From Euphorbia lathyris (Eukaryota > Streptophyta > Magnoliopsida > Malpighiales > Euphorbiaceae): a stretch of DNA of 64,000 bases. The notes under the pieces are model-generated. The model was not told where the DNA came from. It worked only from the letters and a program-made list of their open reading frames with translations, and did no database searches. Positions 1-11,364 of the stretch are shown in pieces. Numbering within the stretch: the stretch's first letter is position 1; each line of letters starts with the position of its first letter. A program made the translations under genes and the position numbers. The DNA lies in the NCBI RefSeq assembly GCF_963576675.1, contig NC_088913.1, positions 19,604,001 through 19,668,000 on the forward strand, read 5' to 3'.

Positions 1-982
1 GCATGATGACAAGAAGTTTCGACCCTTGAGTGTTCAAGGGTCAAAAGGATCCATAATCATTTTTGATTGTTTAGTTTTAGTTGGAGTTGACTTATTTCTG
101 TATTTTTGTAAGGATACTTTCGGGTACCAATTTTGGCCCCGGTCTTCCTCCTTTAAATAGAGGTAGCAAAGGGAAAAATGGGGAGATCGGATATTTTTTT
201 CAGAACAGAAAAGTCACTGTTTAGGCGATAGAAGAGAGCTCCAATGGAGTTTCTGAATGTAAAAAGAACGTCTGATTACTCACTGCTTGATATGAGTGAG
301 TAATCCATTTTGAATGGGCACAGCCAGTCCGGGCCGGTGATGTAAGTCTTATAACTTTTGCAATGAATATGTAGTATTTTACCAATGATGTGTTGATGAG
401 GGTTTATATTTCTGTGCTTCGGCATTTATGCATGTGATAGATGAATGCTAGGACACTGCTTGCATCTTCACTGATATCTCTATCAATCTCGCAACCTCGA
501 AGCAGACATGTTAGATGGTTGTGTCAAAGGTTTTCTTAACAGAAATGCAGCTTTGATCTTAATGCAAGAAAGAATGTTCCTTTAGGACGCTAATGGTTCT
601 AGTAAATCTTAGAAACTTAAGAACACACGAAAGTTGACTTAAGTGGGCATTAAAGCTGATACTTTGACTTCATTGGTATTATCACAAATTCGTTGGGTTG
701 TTGTATGACCTTGCACTACCTGTTCGGCAGTGCTTAGCCTATTCTATCTTTTAAACTGTCATCTATTTGTCATATCTTTCATAGAATTAGCACTCTTTTG
801 TCTTAACTGACCAAACTCAAACAATCAACCCTACTAAGAAGATACCTTTACACACACACACACTGTTCAGCAACGATTTTCTAATATAATTTTGGATCTC
901 AATCCCTATGGAGACGATACTTGACTTATCACTTTATTACTTGTATCTAGTACACTTGCTAGAGCCTCATCTGAGGACAACA
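1..982 (+). repeat. 5' LTR of element A, truncated by window start
   Basis: It matches 10386-11364 almost base for base. It ends in GGACAACA six bases before the primer-binding site. A TATA-like stretch (CTTTAAATAG, 151-160) lies upstream of a GC-richer transcribed part and is the likely promoter core. A CA dinucleotide run near 851 differs in length between the two LTRs. Confidence 0.92.
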
Positions 983-988
983 AGTTTT

Positions 989-1006
989 TGGCGTCGTTGC
1001 CGGGGA
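989..1006 (+). other. Primer-binding site of element A (tRNA-Asp type)
   Basis: TGGCGTCGTTGCCGGGGA follows the LTR after a six-base spacer. It is complementary to the 3' end of plant tRNA-Asp except for one T where elements B and C have C. Athila-type elements are known to use this class of primer. Confidence 0.85.
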
Positions 1007-1106
1007 TTGAAAGCAACAAAATTTATCTGAAATTTCTGCGAAACAGGGTGTTTTTAATCTGTTTGCTAAGGCGTGCAGGAAAAAAAAAGAAGTTCTTTAC
1101 CAGTTT

Positions 1107-2980
1107 ATGCGCAGAGCTGGACCTCTTGTTTTTCCTATCGATCTCGAAATAGAGAGAACATATAGACGAAATAGAGCGGGAGCTCGATGTGCACGATAAA
1201 GAGAACGACAAAGAGAGAGAAGAATGGCTGGAAGGGTACCACCCGAACAAACAGTTCAACCAAACCAAGAAGAAGAAGGGGAGAATAACAACCCTCCTGT
1301 CATGCGAATCAGAGATTATTCAAGGCCAACCACAGAAGGACATTCATCCTGTATCGTGTTGCCCAATGAAGGGAACAACATGTTCGAGGTGAAGGGGTCC
1401 ATGATACAGATGATCCAGGCCTCAGTGCAATTCAATGGGTTTCAATCTGAAGATCCAAATGGGCATATTCAAGAATTCATCACGTTGTGCAACACATTCA
1501 GATCAAATAGAGGCGTTTCTGACGACGTAATCAGACTGAAGCTGTTTCCTTTTTCCCTAAGGGATAAAGCAAAAAACTGGCTAAGAAATTTACAGCCAGG
1601 GACAATCACAAGTTGGGAAGAAATGGCACGAGCTTTTCTGATGAAATATTTCCCACCTCGACAAGCCATAAAACTGAGAAATGAAGTGTCTCGGTTTGTA
1701 CAAGAAGAGGACGAGTCGCTAGCAGAAGCCTGGGAAAGATACAAAGAGCTGTTGAGAAGGGTACCAAATCATGGTATCCCTATGTGGATGCAAGTGCAGA
1801 ATTTTTATAATAGTGTAACAAACATCTACAAAATCCAGATTGAATCCATTGCCAATGGTAACCCATAAGATCTTGAGCCACAGGCTTTGTATGACCTTAT
1901 TGAGAAGGTAGTAAGCACAAGTTACAACTGGCACTCCACCAGAAGTGAAGGAAAAAAAATGGGAAATGAAGATGTCGTGTCAAAATTGACAAGTCAGGTA
2001 GAACAGCTTGCTAGACAGCTGGGCAAGATAAATGTGTCTTCAATTCACAACGAACCACCATTCAATGACATTTGTGATTTTTGTGGAGGCCTTCATTTCA
2101 GCATCAACTGTCCCGGAGTTAAGCAGGGAAAGGGCGCACATGCAGAATGTGATTACGCAGGGTATAATCAGAGGAATCCACCTAACCCGTATTCCAACAC
2201 GTATAATCCTGCCACAAGAAACCATCCGAATTTTGGATGGACAGGCCAGTCGAACCAGCAGGAACAACCGAGATATCAACAACAACAAGGAGGACACTAC
2301 CAAAGGCAACCTCAGTAGCATTATAAACAACCTGTGCCACCAAAGGAAGATGTAGATCCAGATATGAAGACAATGATGATGCAGTTCATGAAACAGACAC
2401 AAGCATCAATTAAAAATCTGGAAACACAAGTTCACCAGTTAGCTGCATCTACGTCAAAAGGGAAGGGAATAATGCCAAGCAACACAGAGCCAAATCCAAA
2501 GGGCGATGTCATGGAAATTACCCTGAGATCTGGTAAGCAAACTCAACACATTATATCGACTGATGAAAATGCTGAATGCACAGGAATGTCCAAAGAAGCT
2601 GAAGGGGAGCAGGAACAGGCTGTTCCCAGTGAAGAAGAAACCAGGAAGACAACCTATACCAGTAAGCAGGATCAAGGGGAAAGACAACCTGTACGACCAC
2701 CACCGTATGTTCCACCTGTGCCATATCCAATGCGGTTGATCAACAAAAAGCTGGAAGAACAAAATTCTAAGGTGTTGGACACTTTAAGGAAGTTGCACAT
2801 CAACATTCCTTTCATAGAAGCGCTGGCACAGATGCCAACATATGCAAAGTTCCTCAAGGATATCCTGTCGAAAAAAAAGAAGCTGGAAAACATTTCCATG
2901 ATCCAACTCAACAGAGATTGTTCGTCAATACTCCAAAACAAGCAACAGCTACCGAAAAAGCTAAAAGATCCAGGGAGTTT
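1107..2980 (+). pseudogene. gag: Element A gag (capsid/nucleocapsid), broken by stops
   Basis: Gag would form the retroelement particle and bind its RNA. An ATG at 1107 opens a frame whose N-terminus includes IDLEIERT, also found in element C gag, so I prefer it to the later ATG at 1224. The frame is interrupted by TAA at 1197, TAA at 1866 and TAG at 2316, and can be followed through each. The retrotransposon gag core (FSLRDKAKNWL, then TITSWEEM and FPP) lies at about 1540-1660. A zinc knuckle, CDFCGGLHFSINC, lies near 2070-2110 and is one residue shorter than the canonical CX2CX4HX4C. A glutamine-rich stretch follows. Several stops look like C-to-T changes of CAA/CAG. Confidence 0.85.
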
Positions 2981-3433
2981 TCTATTCCTTGTTCAATTGG
3001 AAAGCTAAATATTAAAAATGCACTATGTGACCTAGGAGCTAGCATAAACCTGATGCCTTATTCTGTATATGCTAAACTTGGATTAGGAGAACCCCAACCT
3101 ACTCGTATGTCCATTCAGTTGGCCGATCATTCAGTATGTTATCCTAGGGGAGTAGTGGAAGATGTGCTAGTCAAAGTAGGAAAATTCATATTGCCCGTTG
3201 ATTTCATTATAATGGACATTGATGAAGACTTGCATGTTCCTATTATCCTTGGTAGACCATTTTTAGCCACGGGTAGAGCATTGATAGACGTAGGAGAGGG
3301 ACAATTATTCTTGAGGATTAATGGGGAAGAAGTCATTTTCAAAATGAACGAGGCAATGAGACGTGCAAACAATAATGATGACACATGCTGTTTCTTAGAT
3401 GATTTTCAAAGTCTTTCTACTTTGCAGGAATAG
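2918..3433 (+). pseudogene. Element A aspartic protease region
   Basis: This region would cleave the gag-pol polyprotein. It contains ALCDLGASINLMP with the catalytic Asp in a DLGA context, the Athila-type variant of the usual DTG/DSG, followed by the conserved IILGRPFLATGRALIDV flap and C-terminal segment. It lies in a different frame from gag. The switch falls at about 2981, where a single base appears to be missing just before the SIPC segment. The frame then ends at an in-frame TAG (3431-3433), and the downstream sequence continues in the same frame into the RT linker. Confidence 0.85.
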
Positions 3434-3451
3434 GACACTCTGGAGACTTTA

Positions 3452-5008
3452 TTGGGAGAAGAGGTGAACATATGTGAAGGAACAGGTTGTTCCATTGAAT
3501 CCAACCTACCGACACCTCCTTTCGATCCTACTGTTCCTACTCATCAAGAACCACCAGAGATACCAACTGTGCCGGTGTCTAAACCAGAATTGAAACTGTT
3601 ACCTGCACACCTCGAGTATGCTTTCCTGGAACCACCCAGCGGAAGTCCAGTCATAATATCCTCAAAGTTAACTCCTGATAAGAAGGCGCAACTTATGGCG
3701 GTTTTGCGAAGAAACAAGGATGCCATCGCATGGAAAATTGATGACATAAAAGGTATCAGCCCAGCAGTCTGTGTCCACAGAATCTTGATGGAAAAGGAAC
3801 ACAAGCCATTTGTCCAGCCGCAACGCAGATTGAATCCCCACATGAAGGAGGTTGTGCGAAAAGAGGTGATCAAGCTTCTTGATGCTGGCATTATTTACCC
3901 AATCTCTGATAGTGTGTGGACCAGCCCTGTTCACGTTGTACCAAAGAAGGGAGGAACAACCGTAGTCCTCAATGAGAAAGACGAGTTGGTGCCCACAAGA
4001 ACAATAACAGGGTGGAGAGTTTGTGTTGATTACAGAAAGCTCAATGAAGCCACAAGGAAGGATCATTTCCCCTTGCCCTTCATTGATCAGATGTTGGAGC
4101 GGTTAGCTAGCTATGCCTTCTATTGTTTTCTTGACGGTTATTCAGGATACAACCAGATCGCAATTCATAGTGAGGATCAAGAGAAGACAATGTTCACATG
4201 TCCGTATGAGACCTATGCTTACAGATGAATGTTGTTCGGACTGTGCAACACTCCAGTCACTTTCCAAAGATGTATGATATCCATTTTTCATGACATGGTG
4301 GAGCGGACCGTAGAAATATTCATGGATGACTTCTCTGTTTATGGAAACTTTTTTGATAGCTGTCTAAACAACCTCGAAGCCGTGCTTGTGCGATGCAAGG
4401 AGACCCACTTGGTCTTGAATTGGGAGAAATGCCGCTTCATGGTTACGGGCGGAATTGTTCTCGGGCATAAAATTTCAGAAAAAGGGATGGAAGTGGACAA
4501 AGCGAAGGTGGAAGTAATAGAAAAGCTGGCTGTTCCGGCCAATGTAAAAGATGTGCGAAGTTTTCTGGGGCACGCAGGGTTTTACCGCAGGTTTATCAAA
4601 GATTTTTCAAAGATTGCGCTACCCTTGTCAGCCTTACTTCATAAGGAAGCGGAATTTTCTTTTGACGCAAGCTGTTTAAAGGCGTTTGAACTCTTAAAAA
4701 GCAAGCTGATCAACTCGCCTATACTGGCAGGACCCGACTGGGAACAACCTTTTGAGATGATGTGCGACGCGAGCGATACTTGTGTGGGAGCTGTTCTTGG
4801 ACAAACGATAGAGAAAAGGTTTAGGCCAATTTACTATGCAAGCGAGACATTAAACGAGGCCCAGCAGAACTACACCACTACAGAGAAGGAGCTTCTTGCA
4901 GTTGTGTATGCCTTCGACAAATTTCGACCCTACTTGGTGTTATCCAAAGTAGTTGTGCATACAGACCACGCTGCGTTGCGCTACTTGTTCGCGAAAAAGG
5001 ATGCTTAG
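3452..5008 (+). pseudogene. Element A reverse transcriptase and RNase H
   Basis: Reverse transcriptase would copy the element RNA into cDNA and RNase H would degrade the template. Visible RT motifs are the proximal WTSPVHVVPKKGG, WRVCVDYRKLNEAT, FLDGYSGYNQI, FGLCNTPVTFQRCM and the catalytic box as IFMDDFSVYG; FMDD is a variant of the more usual YVDD. The RNase H domain follows, with MCDASD, the conserved Glu in TTTEKELLAVVYAF and the distal Asp in VVHTDHAALRYL. The frame is broken by TGA at 4226-4228 (probably from CGA, just before MLFGLC) and by TAG at 5006-5008. Either would abolish the product. Confidence 0.9.
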
Positions 5009-5032
5009 TCTAGGTTAATCCGCTGGCTATTA

Positions 5033-6478
5033 TTGCTTCAAGAGTTTGATCTCGAAATTAAGGATAAAAAGGGAACGGAAAATGTCGCGGCTGATCATTT
5101 GTCAAGAATTTCTCACCAAGGCAGCCAGGAACAACCAGAGATTTTGGAAAAATTTCCAGACGAGCATCTATACGCCGCACAGCCTGCGCCATGGTTTGCC
5201 GATATTGCTAATTACCTAGCAAGTTCGCTTAAGCCGCACAACCTGTCCACTAATCAGAGGAGGAAGTTTTTTGCTGAAATTAAATATTATTTTTGGGAAG
5301 ACCCCTATCTTTTCAGGTTGTGCGCTGACCAAATTATTCGAAGGTGTATATCGCAGGAGGAGGGACAGGATGTTCTAAGCCATTATCATGACCGAGAAGC
5401 TGGAGGGCACCATAGCGCCAGCAAAACTGCAGCCAAGGTTCTTCAATCAGGTTTTTTCTGGCCAACACTTTTTAAAGATGCCCATCTATTCGTTAGCACT
5501 TACAATGAGTGCCAACGAACAGGCAATATCTCGGCTAGAAATGCCATGCCCCTCAACAACATAGTTGTTTGTGAAATTTTTGATATATGGGGCATAGATT
5601 TTATGGGTCCATTCCCTACGTCTTTTGGGAATAAATATATCTTAGTGGCTGTAGATTATGTGAGCAAGTGGGTTGAAGCAATGGCTAGTCCCACCAATGA
5701 CGCCCGTGTGGTTGTAAAGTTCCTGAAAAGGCTGTTTGCCAGATTTGGTGTCCCACGAGCGATCATTAGTGATCAAGGAACCCATTTTTGCAATGCCAAA
5801 TTTGAGAAGCTGATGGGCAAGCTTGGGGTCTCTCACAGAATTTCCACACCTTACCATCCACAAACAAGTGGACAGGTGGAGATTTCTAATCGTGAAATCA
5901 AAAGAATTTTAGAAAAAACTGTTGGCAGTTCTAGGAGAGACTGGGGAAATAAGATTGACGATGCTCTTTGGGCATGTAGGACAGCCTATAAAACACCGAT
6001 TGGAATGTCTCCATTTAGATGGTTATACGAAAAATCTTGTCACCTGCCGGTTGAAATGGAACACAGGGCTTTTTGGGCATTAACATTCTTAAATTTTGAG
6101 ACACAGGCTGTTGGAGAACAGAGACGGTTGCAACTATGCGACATGGAAGAATTCAGGCTGTTCTCCTACGAGAATGCTGTCAACTACAAAGAAAAGACCA
6201 AACAGTGGCACGATAAAAAGATCCAGGAAAAGGTCTTTCATGAAGGTCAAAACGTCCTTTTGTACAATTCAAGGCTGAGACTTTTTCCAGGAAAGTTAAA
6301 GTCACGATGGTCAGGACCATTCACAGTAAACAGGGTGTTCGAGCATGGAGTTGTGGAGGTTTTCAAAAATGGTGATGCTCCTTTCAAAGTGAACGGGCAG
6401 CGTCTCAAACCGTATCTTGAGAATGACCACAAGAGGAAGATTGACACTGTTCACTTCCAGGACCCTCCGCACCAATGA
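5033..6478 (+). pseudogene. Element A integrase
   Basis: Integrase would insert the cDNA. This part begins in the RNase H/integrase linker ([25 protein letters not shown]). The N-terminal zinc-binding HHCC region spans about 5390-5530 and seems to lack its first cysteine (the sequence reads TYNECQRTG where a Cys is expected). The catalytic core has the first Asp in [10 protein letters not shown], the second in [11 protein letters not shown] and the Glu in the [13 protein letters not shown] segment. The C-terminal domain ends in [12 protein letters not shown]. The stretch after the stop at 5006 is one open frame, so with its upstream stops it is a non-functional part of the polyprotein. Confidence 0.88.
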
Positions 6479-7141
6479 TCAGAGACGCAGGGTGTTCGCT
6501 GCAAACACCAATTGCAGTAGGAAAGTACCCCTCCAACAATTCCTTTTTATTTTGTTATCCCTCATCATGTGTTAAGTCATTTACCAGATAACAATTACAT
6601 TGTCTCATTTTTGCTTTAACCATGCATTCAAGTCAAATCGATATATTCACAAGGAAAATATAAAACTTCTACCCTTGTCAATAAGAGTGAAGTTTTAAGT
6701 TTTGCTTGTGTAATCTTTGAGGGATGTGGAGCTAGGTCGTAAGAGTTTGTGGGGGGGGATAAATTCAAAATAAAAATAATAAACACACAAATCAGAAGGA
6801 TAAGGGACACGTCAAATCCACTGTCATAGGCTGTAATTTCAGCCTAAACGCCCCCTCGGTAAAAAAACAAAAGTGGATGGTGTGCCGTAATTGAATAATT
6901 ACGGCACCCTTGCGTCTTTTCGCCTGGAATGGTCATCTCTCCATATAACTTATTCCAGGTGGCAGATTAGGAGACGATCTTTAGGGCGGTAGTTCAAGAG
7001 ATTTGTCTCCTCTTTTCTACTTAAAGGACGCAGACTGCTGGGTACCCTAATTAGTCTTTACGCAATATTCTCTCTCACCTTTACCAAGAATTCTTTTTCT
7101 CATACACGGTTGCGGCGGCACCTATTTAGTTTGATTTACAG
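6479..7141 (+). other. Element A spacer between pol and third ORF
   Basis: No ORF is credible here. The start holds a short hairpin (GGTGTT/AACACC arms near 6489-6508). A run of eight G (about 6751-6758) resembles a polypurine tract. The last 120 bases are pyrimidine-rich and precede the ATG of the third ORF, so they may be its leader or a splice-acceptor region. That is inference. Confidence 0.5.
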
Positions 7142-8536
7142 ATGAGAACTCGTGGTTCGGGAAAGCACGTAAAAGTCGAGGGCTCGACCAAGAAGGAGAG
7201 AGCAAAAGGCAAGATGACTGAACCAAGCACGGTCACTTTCGTTCCGGATGAAAAGCTAGTGAAAAAACTCTCACAGTTCAAAGATGCTGAGGTGCAAAAG
7301 TACTACGAAGATCTGGCTAAACTTGAATTCGGGCCCATACGAACAGTTTGTTGGGACACCCTGAAAAGGCTCAAGCTTGCTGAACGTGTGTGCAAGCTCA
7401 TGGAAGCAGGCCATTTCGGATGCTTCTTTAAGATGACGGAGCCGGCATATAAGGAACTGACATTAGAGTTCCTGGCTACTTTCAAGCACGATGCTGAGAT
7501 CACTGACCCTGATGAAGAAGGGAAGTTCAGTTTCAGGCTCATGGGTCACACTCAGAGGCCTTCGCTCAACATGTTTAACTGTTTGTTAGGCGCTTCAGAT
7601 GATGATGACCTGGAGTCCGAGAGCTACAAGGAAGCATTCACCAAGACCCCTGATGTCTTTGACCCTACTGCCTTCTGGAATTCTATTTCGGGACAGCAAC
7701 ATTATGACGGGAGCGTTTCCAAGGCGTCAAATATTGATTATTATTCTATTCGTTACTTGCATAAGCTGGTCTCCAGAACAATTTTTGCTCGCGAAATTCA
7801 AGCCACTATGCCGCATGCAGACCTTACAGCTTTGTGGAGTATGGCAATCGGGCCAAGGATGAATTTAGGTTACTGGTTTGGGGAGTACATCAGTGCTTTT
7901 GGTAAAAAGAACTCTTCGCTCATCTGCTGCGGGAGCATTGTCACTAGAATTGCTGAATCCATAGGAGTTTTTAAGCCTGAGGACCACTCTCGTCTCACTA
8001 TTGTGAACCACCCGGACCAGATTGATCTCCGGAGTCTGCAGAAAATGTTGTTTGGCAAACTGGTGAATGGAAAGTGGGTTTGGATGGCGGACTTTGTTGC
8101 GGCCAGGAGAGTCGAAAGCCGGAAGAGGAAAAGTGAACCAACTGTGTCGGTCTCATCGGATTCCGAACAAGTCGAGTGGCCAAAGGATCTGGATTTCTAT
8201 AAGAAATGTGCAAAGCTTTCGAGTGAGGACATCCGTGACAAGTTCAACGCCTTGTTTGCTCAAAACCAAGCCAACCGAGAAATGATATTTGCCCTTGAGC
8301 AAAAATATGAGTCACAACAGGGATCGATTGACATGCTCAAAACCATCTGTATTGAGGAGCATAGCAAGGAAAGTCCATCTGGTTTTTCAGTCAAGAGTCC
8401 GGTAAGAAAAATGCCTGAAACACCTGCTAATGCTAATGCTAATGCTAATGCTAATGCTGATGCTTCCTCGAAAAGGGAGGGCATTCATGCCACTGCGGAT
8501 AGAGAGGTTAACTCCTCTCTTTCCCAACCCGTCTGA
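7142..8536 (+). CDS. Athila-type third ORF (env-position protein, unknown function)
   Basis: This is the only intact long ORF in element A: 464 residues from an ATG preceded by a long untranslated stretch. It belongs to the Athila ORF family found 3' of pol. The position has been called env-like, but I see no signal peptide or membrane span, so an envelope role is not supported. A basic N-terminus (RTRGSGKHVKVEG) is followed by a globular domain of about 60-320 with FWNSISG and YLHKLVSRTIFA, aligning with FWTSITG and LLHRFISFYFTG of element C. A glutamine-rich likely coiled coil lies at 370-410. A (GCTAAT)n microsatellite encodes alternating Asn-Ala near residues 428-438. It stays open although gag-pol is broken. 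Confidence 0.75.
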   Translation: MRTRGSGKHVKVEGSTKKERAKGKMTEPSTVTFVPDEKLVKKLSQFKDAEVQKYYEDLAKLEFGPIRTVCWDTLKRLKLAERVCKLMEAGHFGCFFKMTEPAYKELTLEFLATFKHDAEITDPDEEGKFSFRLMGHTQRPSLNMFNCLLGASDDDDLESESYKEAFTKTPDVFDPTAFWNSISGQQHYDGSVSKASNIDYYSIRYLHKLVSRTIFAREIQATMPHADLTALWSMAIGPRMNLGYWFGEYISAFGKKNSSLICCGSIVTRIAESIGVFKPEDHSRLTIVNHPDQIDLRSLQKMLFGKLVNGKWVWMADFVAARRVESRKRKSEPTVSVSSDSEQVEWPKDLDFYKKCAKLSSEDIRDKFNALFAQNQANREMIFALEQKYESQQGSIDMLKTICIEEHSKESPSGFSVKSPVRKMPETPANANANANANADASSKREGIHATADREVNSSLSQPV

Positions 8537-8655
8537 TTCGTCACCTTTGTCGCTGTCCTAGCATTTGGTAACATCTAACACCCTTACTCTATCAAATTGT
8601 GCACTCTGCCTATGTTATTATGCTATTATTGTCTATATTTTGCTGCCATCCTGAT

Positions 8656-8696
8656 AACATTGAGGACAATGTTCCGTTTTAATTTGGGGGTGGGGA
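8656..8696 (+). other. AGGA-loop hairpin followed by internal polypurine tract, element A
   Basis: A perfect 7-bp stem (AACATTG with CAATGTT) closes an AGGA loop at 8656-8673. The purine run ATTTGGGGGTGGGGA follows within about ten bases. The same module occurs again just before the 3' LTR. A role in plus-strand DNA priming is inference. Confidence 0.6.
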
Positions 8697-10055
8697 ATTA
8701 CACATCACAATATATGCAGGCATAACATGATAAATGCTTATTCAGGTTGTTAATTTAATTGATTTGGTGAATAGAAAATATCCCCTTGAGAATCTTTGAT
8801 GTAAATATCCTTTGTAATCTTTTCTTTGTTGTCTCGTCTCCTTGTTTATTAAATCTCTTCGATTGTTTCGTGTTCACGGGAATCACTGTACAGACTGTGC
8901 GTTTTATGATGGATTTGTCTAGTTTTAGTTGTTTGAATTATGTCTCCCCGAGTCTGGAAGTTCCGAAAACTTTGAAATTTTTAAATCTTCTTTCACAATT
9001 AGAAATTTCCCCAAAAATAGTGAGAACTCGAGCCTGCAAGTGCATCTAAATTATGCATTGATTTTTTCTGAGTGGGCCAGCACTCACTATCTTTAGGGAG
9101 AATTTTCCTTGGTTTGCCCTGTTGAAATGGAGATTCTTTTTAACAATCATAGGAGGAAAAAGGCAATTAGATTCCCTTTCCGCTACACAAAAAGCCACAT
9201 GTGCGTTGCACTCCAAATATAGGATAACCAATTTGAGCCATAACCTATTCTTTCTAAACACCACGCAAAGAAACCCTTTCCTTTCACTAATATTCCTAAA
9301 TACCCTGAATTCTGTCTTGTGCTTCAAAACCAACTGCTTAATTTGAAATCATTGTTTTTAAAGATACACAAATCAGGAAAACAAAGGCGATTGAGCAGAT
9401 GATGCTAAAGAAAAGATAGAAAGGAACCTGGGAATCATGTGTTTGGATGGAAAAATCTTTAATGATTGTTCATTATGAATAGAAAGAATAGTTTGTTATA
9501 AGAAGCAGGCTGTGTGGATCGGGTAAGGAAAGGAATGCTAATTTGTTGAAAGATGTGTAGGTTAAATAATTTGCATAAAGACAAAATTTATACACTTAAA
9601 TAGCTTCTCACTGTCAAACCAGAACCTGCGCCTAACATTACAACCTTTGTCAAGTCCTTTGGACTATGTTTGGAAGAATTTTGACCCATTGATTCAAGAC
9701 CAAAAGGCAAACTCACACCCTAAGGGTGTGGTAACTGAGGTAAGGAGTGAAGTTGCATTCTTTGTCCTGTGATAAATAAATGTCATACGAGAGTGAGTGA
9801 ATTATTCCAGTCCTTAGTGAGGCATGTCTGGCGAGTTGGTTGCTCCTTGTGAAAGTAGAAGTCTAAATTTTAAGCTTTAAGGAATTTCTCGATTAAAGGC
9901 AAACAGTTTAAAACAAGCTTTAACTTTTCAATGAGATAATAGCTCACATCTGTCAACTACCCCGCTGAGCAAAACAATGTCTTTTCTCCATATCATTCTC
10001 TGTAATATTTCATTCCTAACGCTTCTTCTGTTGAATTCTCTTTTCTTACATTTGG
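8697..10055 (+). other. Element A 3' non-coding region
   Basis: About 1.36 kb lie between the third ORF and the 3' polypurine tract. ORFs here are short, start anywhere and show no family resemblance. I see no further structure beyond the flanking hairpin and purine modules. Confidence 0.5.
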
Positions 10056-10093
10056 TTGCTTGAGGACAAGCAAAGATTCAATTTGGGGGTATT
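10056..10093 (+). other. AGGA-loop hairpin and 3' polypurine tract, element A
   Basis: TTGCTTG pairs with CAAGCAA around an AGGA loop (10056-10073). It is followed by ATTTGGGGGTAT directly against the TG that opens the 3' LTR. This is the position of the plus-strand primer in LTR retroelements. Confidence 0.75.
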
Positions 10094-11364
10094 TGTTAGG
10101 CATGAAATTGACTAAGTTTAGCACAATATTTATACAAGAATTGGGGTGTTTTTCTGTTATATTGCAAGAATGAAGGGCTGATTAATGTTTTTTTTTGCAA
10201 ATAAGTAAAGATTAAAGCCAAACATGCTGGAAACAGCTTGTTTCGCAACTGCCAAAGAGGAGTGGAGCCTTTCTATGATCCAGCGGTCAAACGCCGGATA
10301 ATCTGATGACGAACAGCGACAGAACAAAGGTGGGCGTGGCAGAGGCAGCAGGTGGAAAGGTGTTTTAGTGGCGTTACCTAAAGTAGCATGATGACAAGAA
10401 GTTTCGACCCTTGAGTGTTCAAGGGTCAAAAGGATCCATAATCATTTCTGATTGTTTGTTTTAGTTGGAGTTGACTTATTTCTGTATTTTTGTAAGGATA
10501 CTTTCGGGTACCAATTTTGGCCCCGGTCTTTCTCCTTTAAATAGAGGTAGCAAAGGGAAAAATGGGGAGATCGGATATTTTTTTCAGAACAGAAAAGTCA
10601 CTGTTTAGGCGATAGAAGAGAGCTCCAATGGAGTTTCTGAATGTAAAAAGAACGTCTGATTACTCACTGCTTGATATGAGTGAGTAATCCATTTTGAATG
10701 GGCACGGCCAGTCAGGGCCGGTGATGTAAGTCTTATAACTTTTGCAATGAATATGTAGTATTTTACCAATGATGTGTTGATGAGGGTTTATATTTCTGTG
10801 CTTCAGCATTTATGCATGTGATAGATGAATGTTAGGACACTGCTTGCATCTTCACTGATATCTCTATCAATCTCGCAACCTCGAAGCAGACATGTTAGAT
10901 GGTTGTGTCAAAGGTTTTCTTAACAGAAATGCAGCTTTGATCTTAATGCAAGAAAGAATGTTCCTTTAGGACGCTAATGGTTCTAGTAAATCTTAGAAAC
11001 TTAAGAACACACGAAAGTTGACTTAAGTGGGCATTAAAGCTGATACTTTGACTTCATTGGTATTATCACAAATTCGTTGGGTTGTTGTATGACCTTACAC
11101 TACCTGTTCAGCAGTGCTTAGCCTGTTCTATCTTTTAAACTGTCATCTATTTGTCATATCTTTCATAGAATTAGCACTCTTTTGTCTTAACTGACCAAAC
11201 TCAAACAATCAACCCTACTAAGAAGATACCTTTACACACACACACTGTTCAGCAACGATTTTCTAATATAATTTTGGATCTCAATCCCTGTGGATACGAT
11301 ACTTGACTTATCACTTTATTACTTGTATCTAGTACACTTGCTAGAGTCTCATCTGAGGACAACA
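10094..11364 (+). repeat. 3' LTR of element A (complete, 1271 bp)
   Basis: It begins TGTTAGGC next to the purine tract and ends GGACAACA, giving TGTT...AACA termini. From 10386 on it matches the partial 5' LTR. The bases after it (CATAT) would be one half of the target duplication. Confidence 0.92.

Larger units (their letters stand above)
1..11364 (+). mobile_element. Athila-like Ty3/Gypsy LTR retrotransposon A (5' end cut by window)
   Basis: The order is LTR, primer-binding site, gag, protease, RT/RNase H, integrase, a third ORF, polypurine tract, LTR. This is the Athila-type layout, with an extra ORF downstream of pol. The first base of the window corresponds to base 10386 of the 3' LTR, so about 292 bp of the 5' LTR and the left target duplication lie outside. 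The two LTRs differ at roughly 13-15 positions over about 980 bp by eye, mostly transitions, which suggests a fairly recent insertion. The coding region nevertheless has at least six in-frame stops and one frameshift, so this copy cannot encode its own machinery. It sits in an older Tat-type remnant that starts right after the 3' LTR. Confidence 0.9.

Noticed and set aside
6748..6762. G-run after element A pol as another polypurine tract
   Set aside because: It lacks the preceding AGGA hairpin and is not next to an LTR; a simple homopolymer is as likely.
7142..8536. Envelope glycoprotein
   Set aside because: The position suggests env, but no signal peptide, hydrophobic span or cleavage-site pattern is visible.
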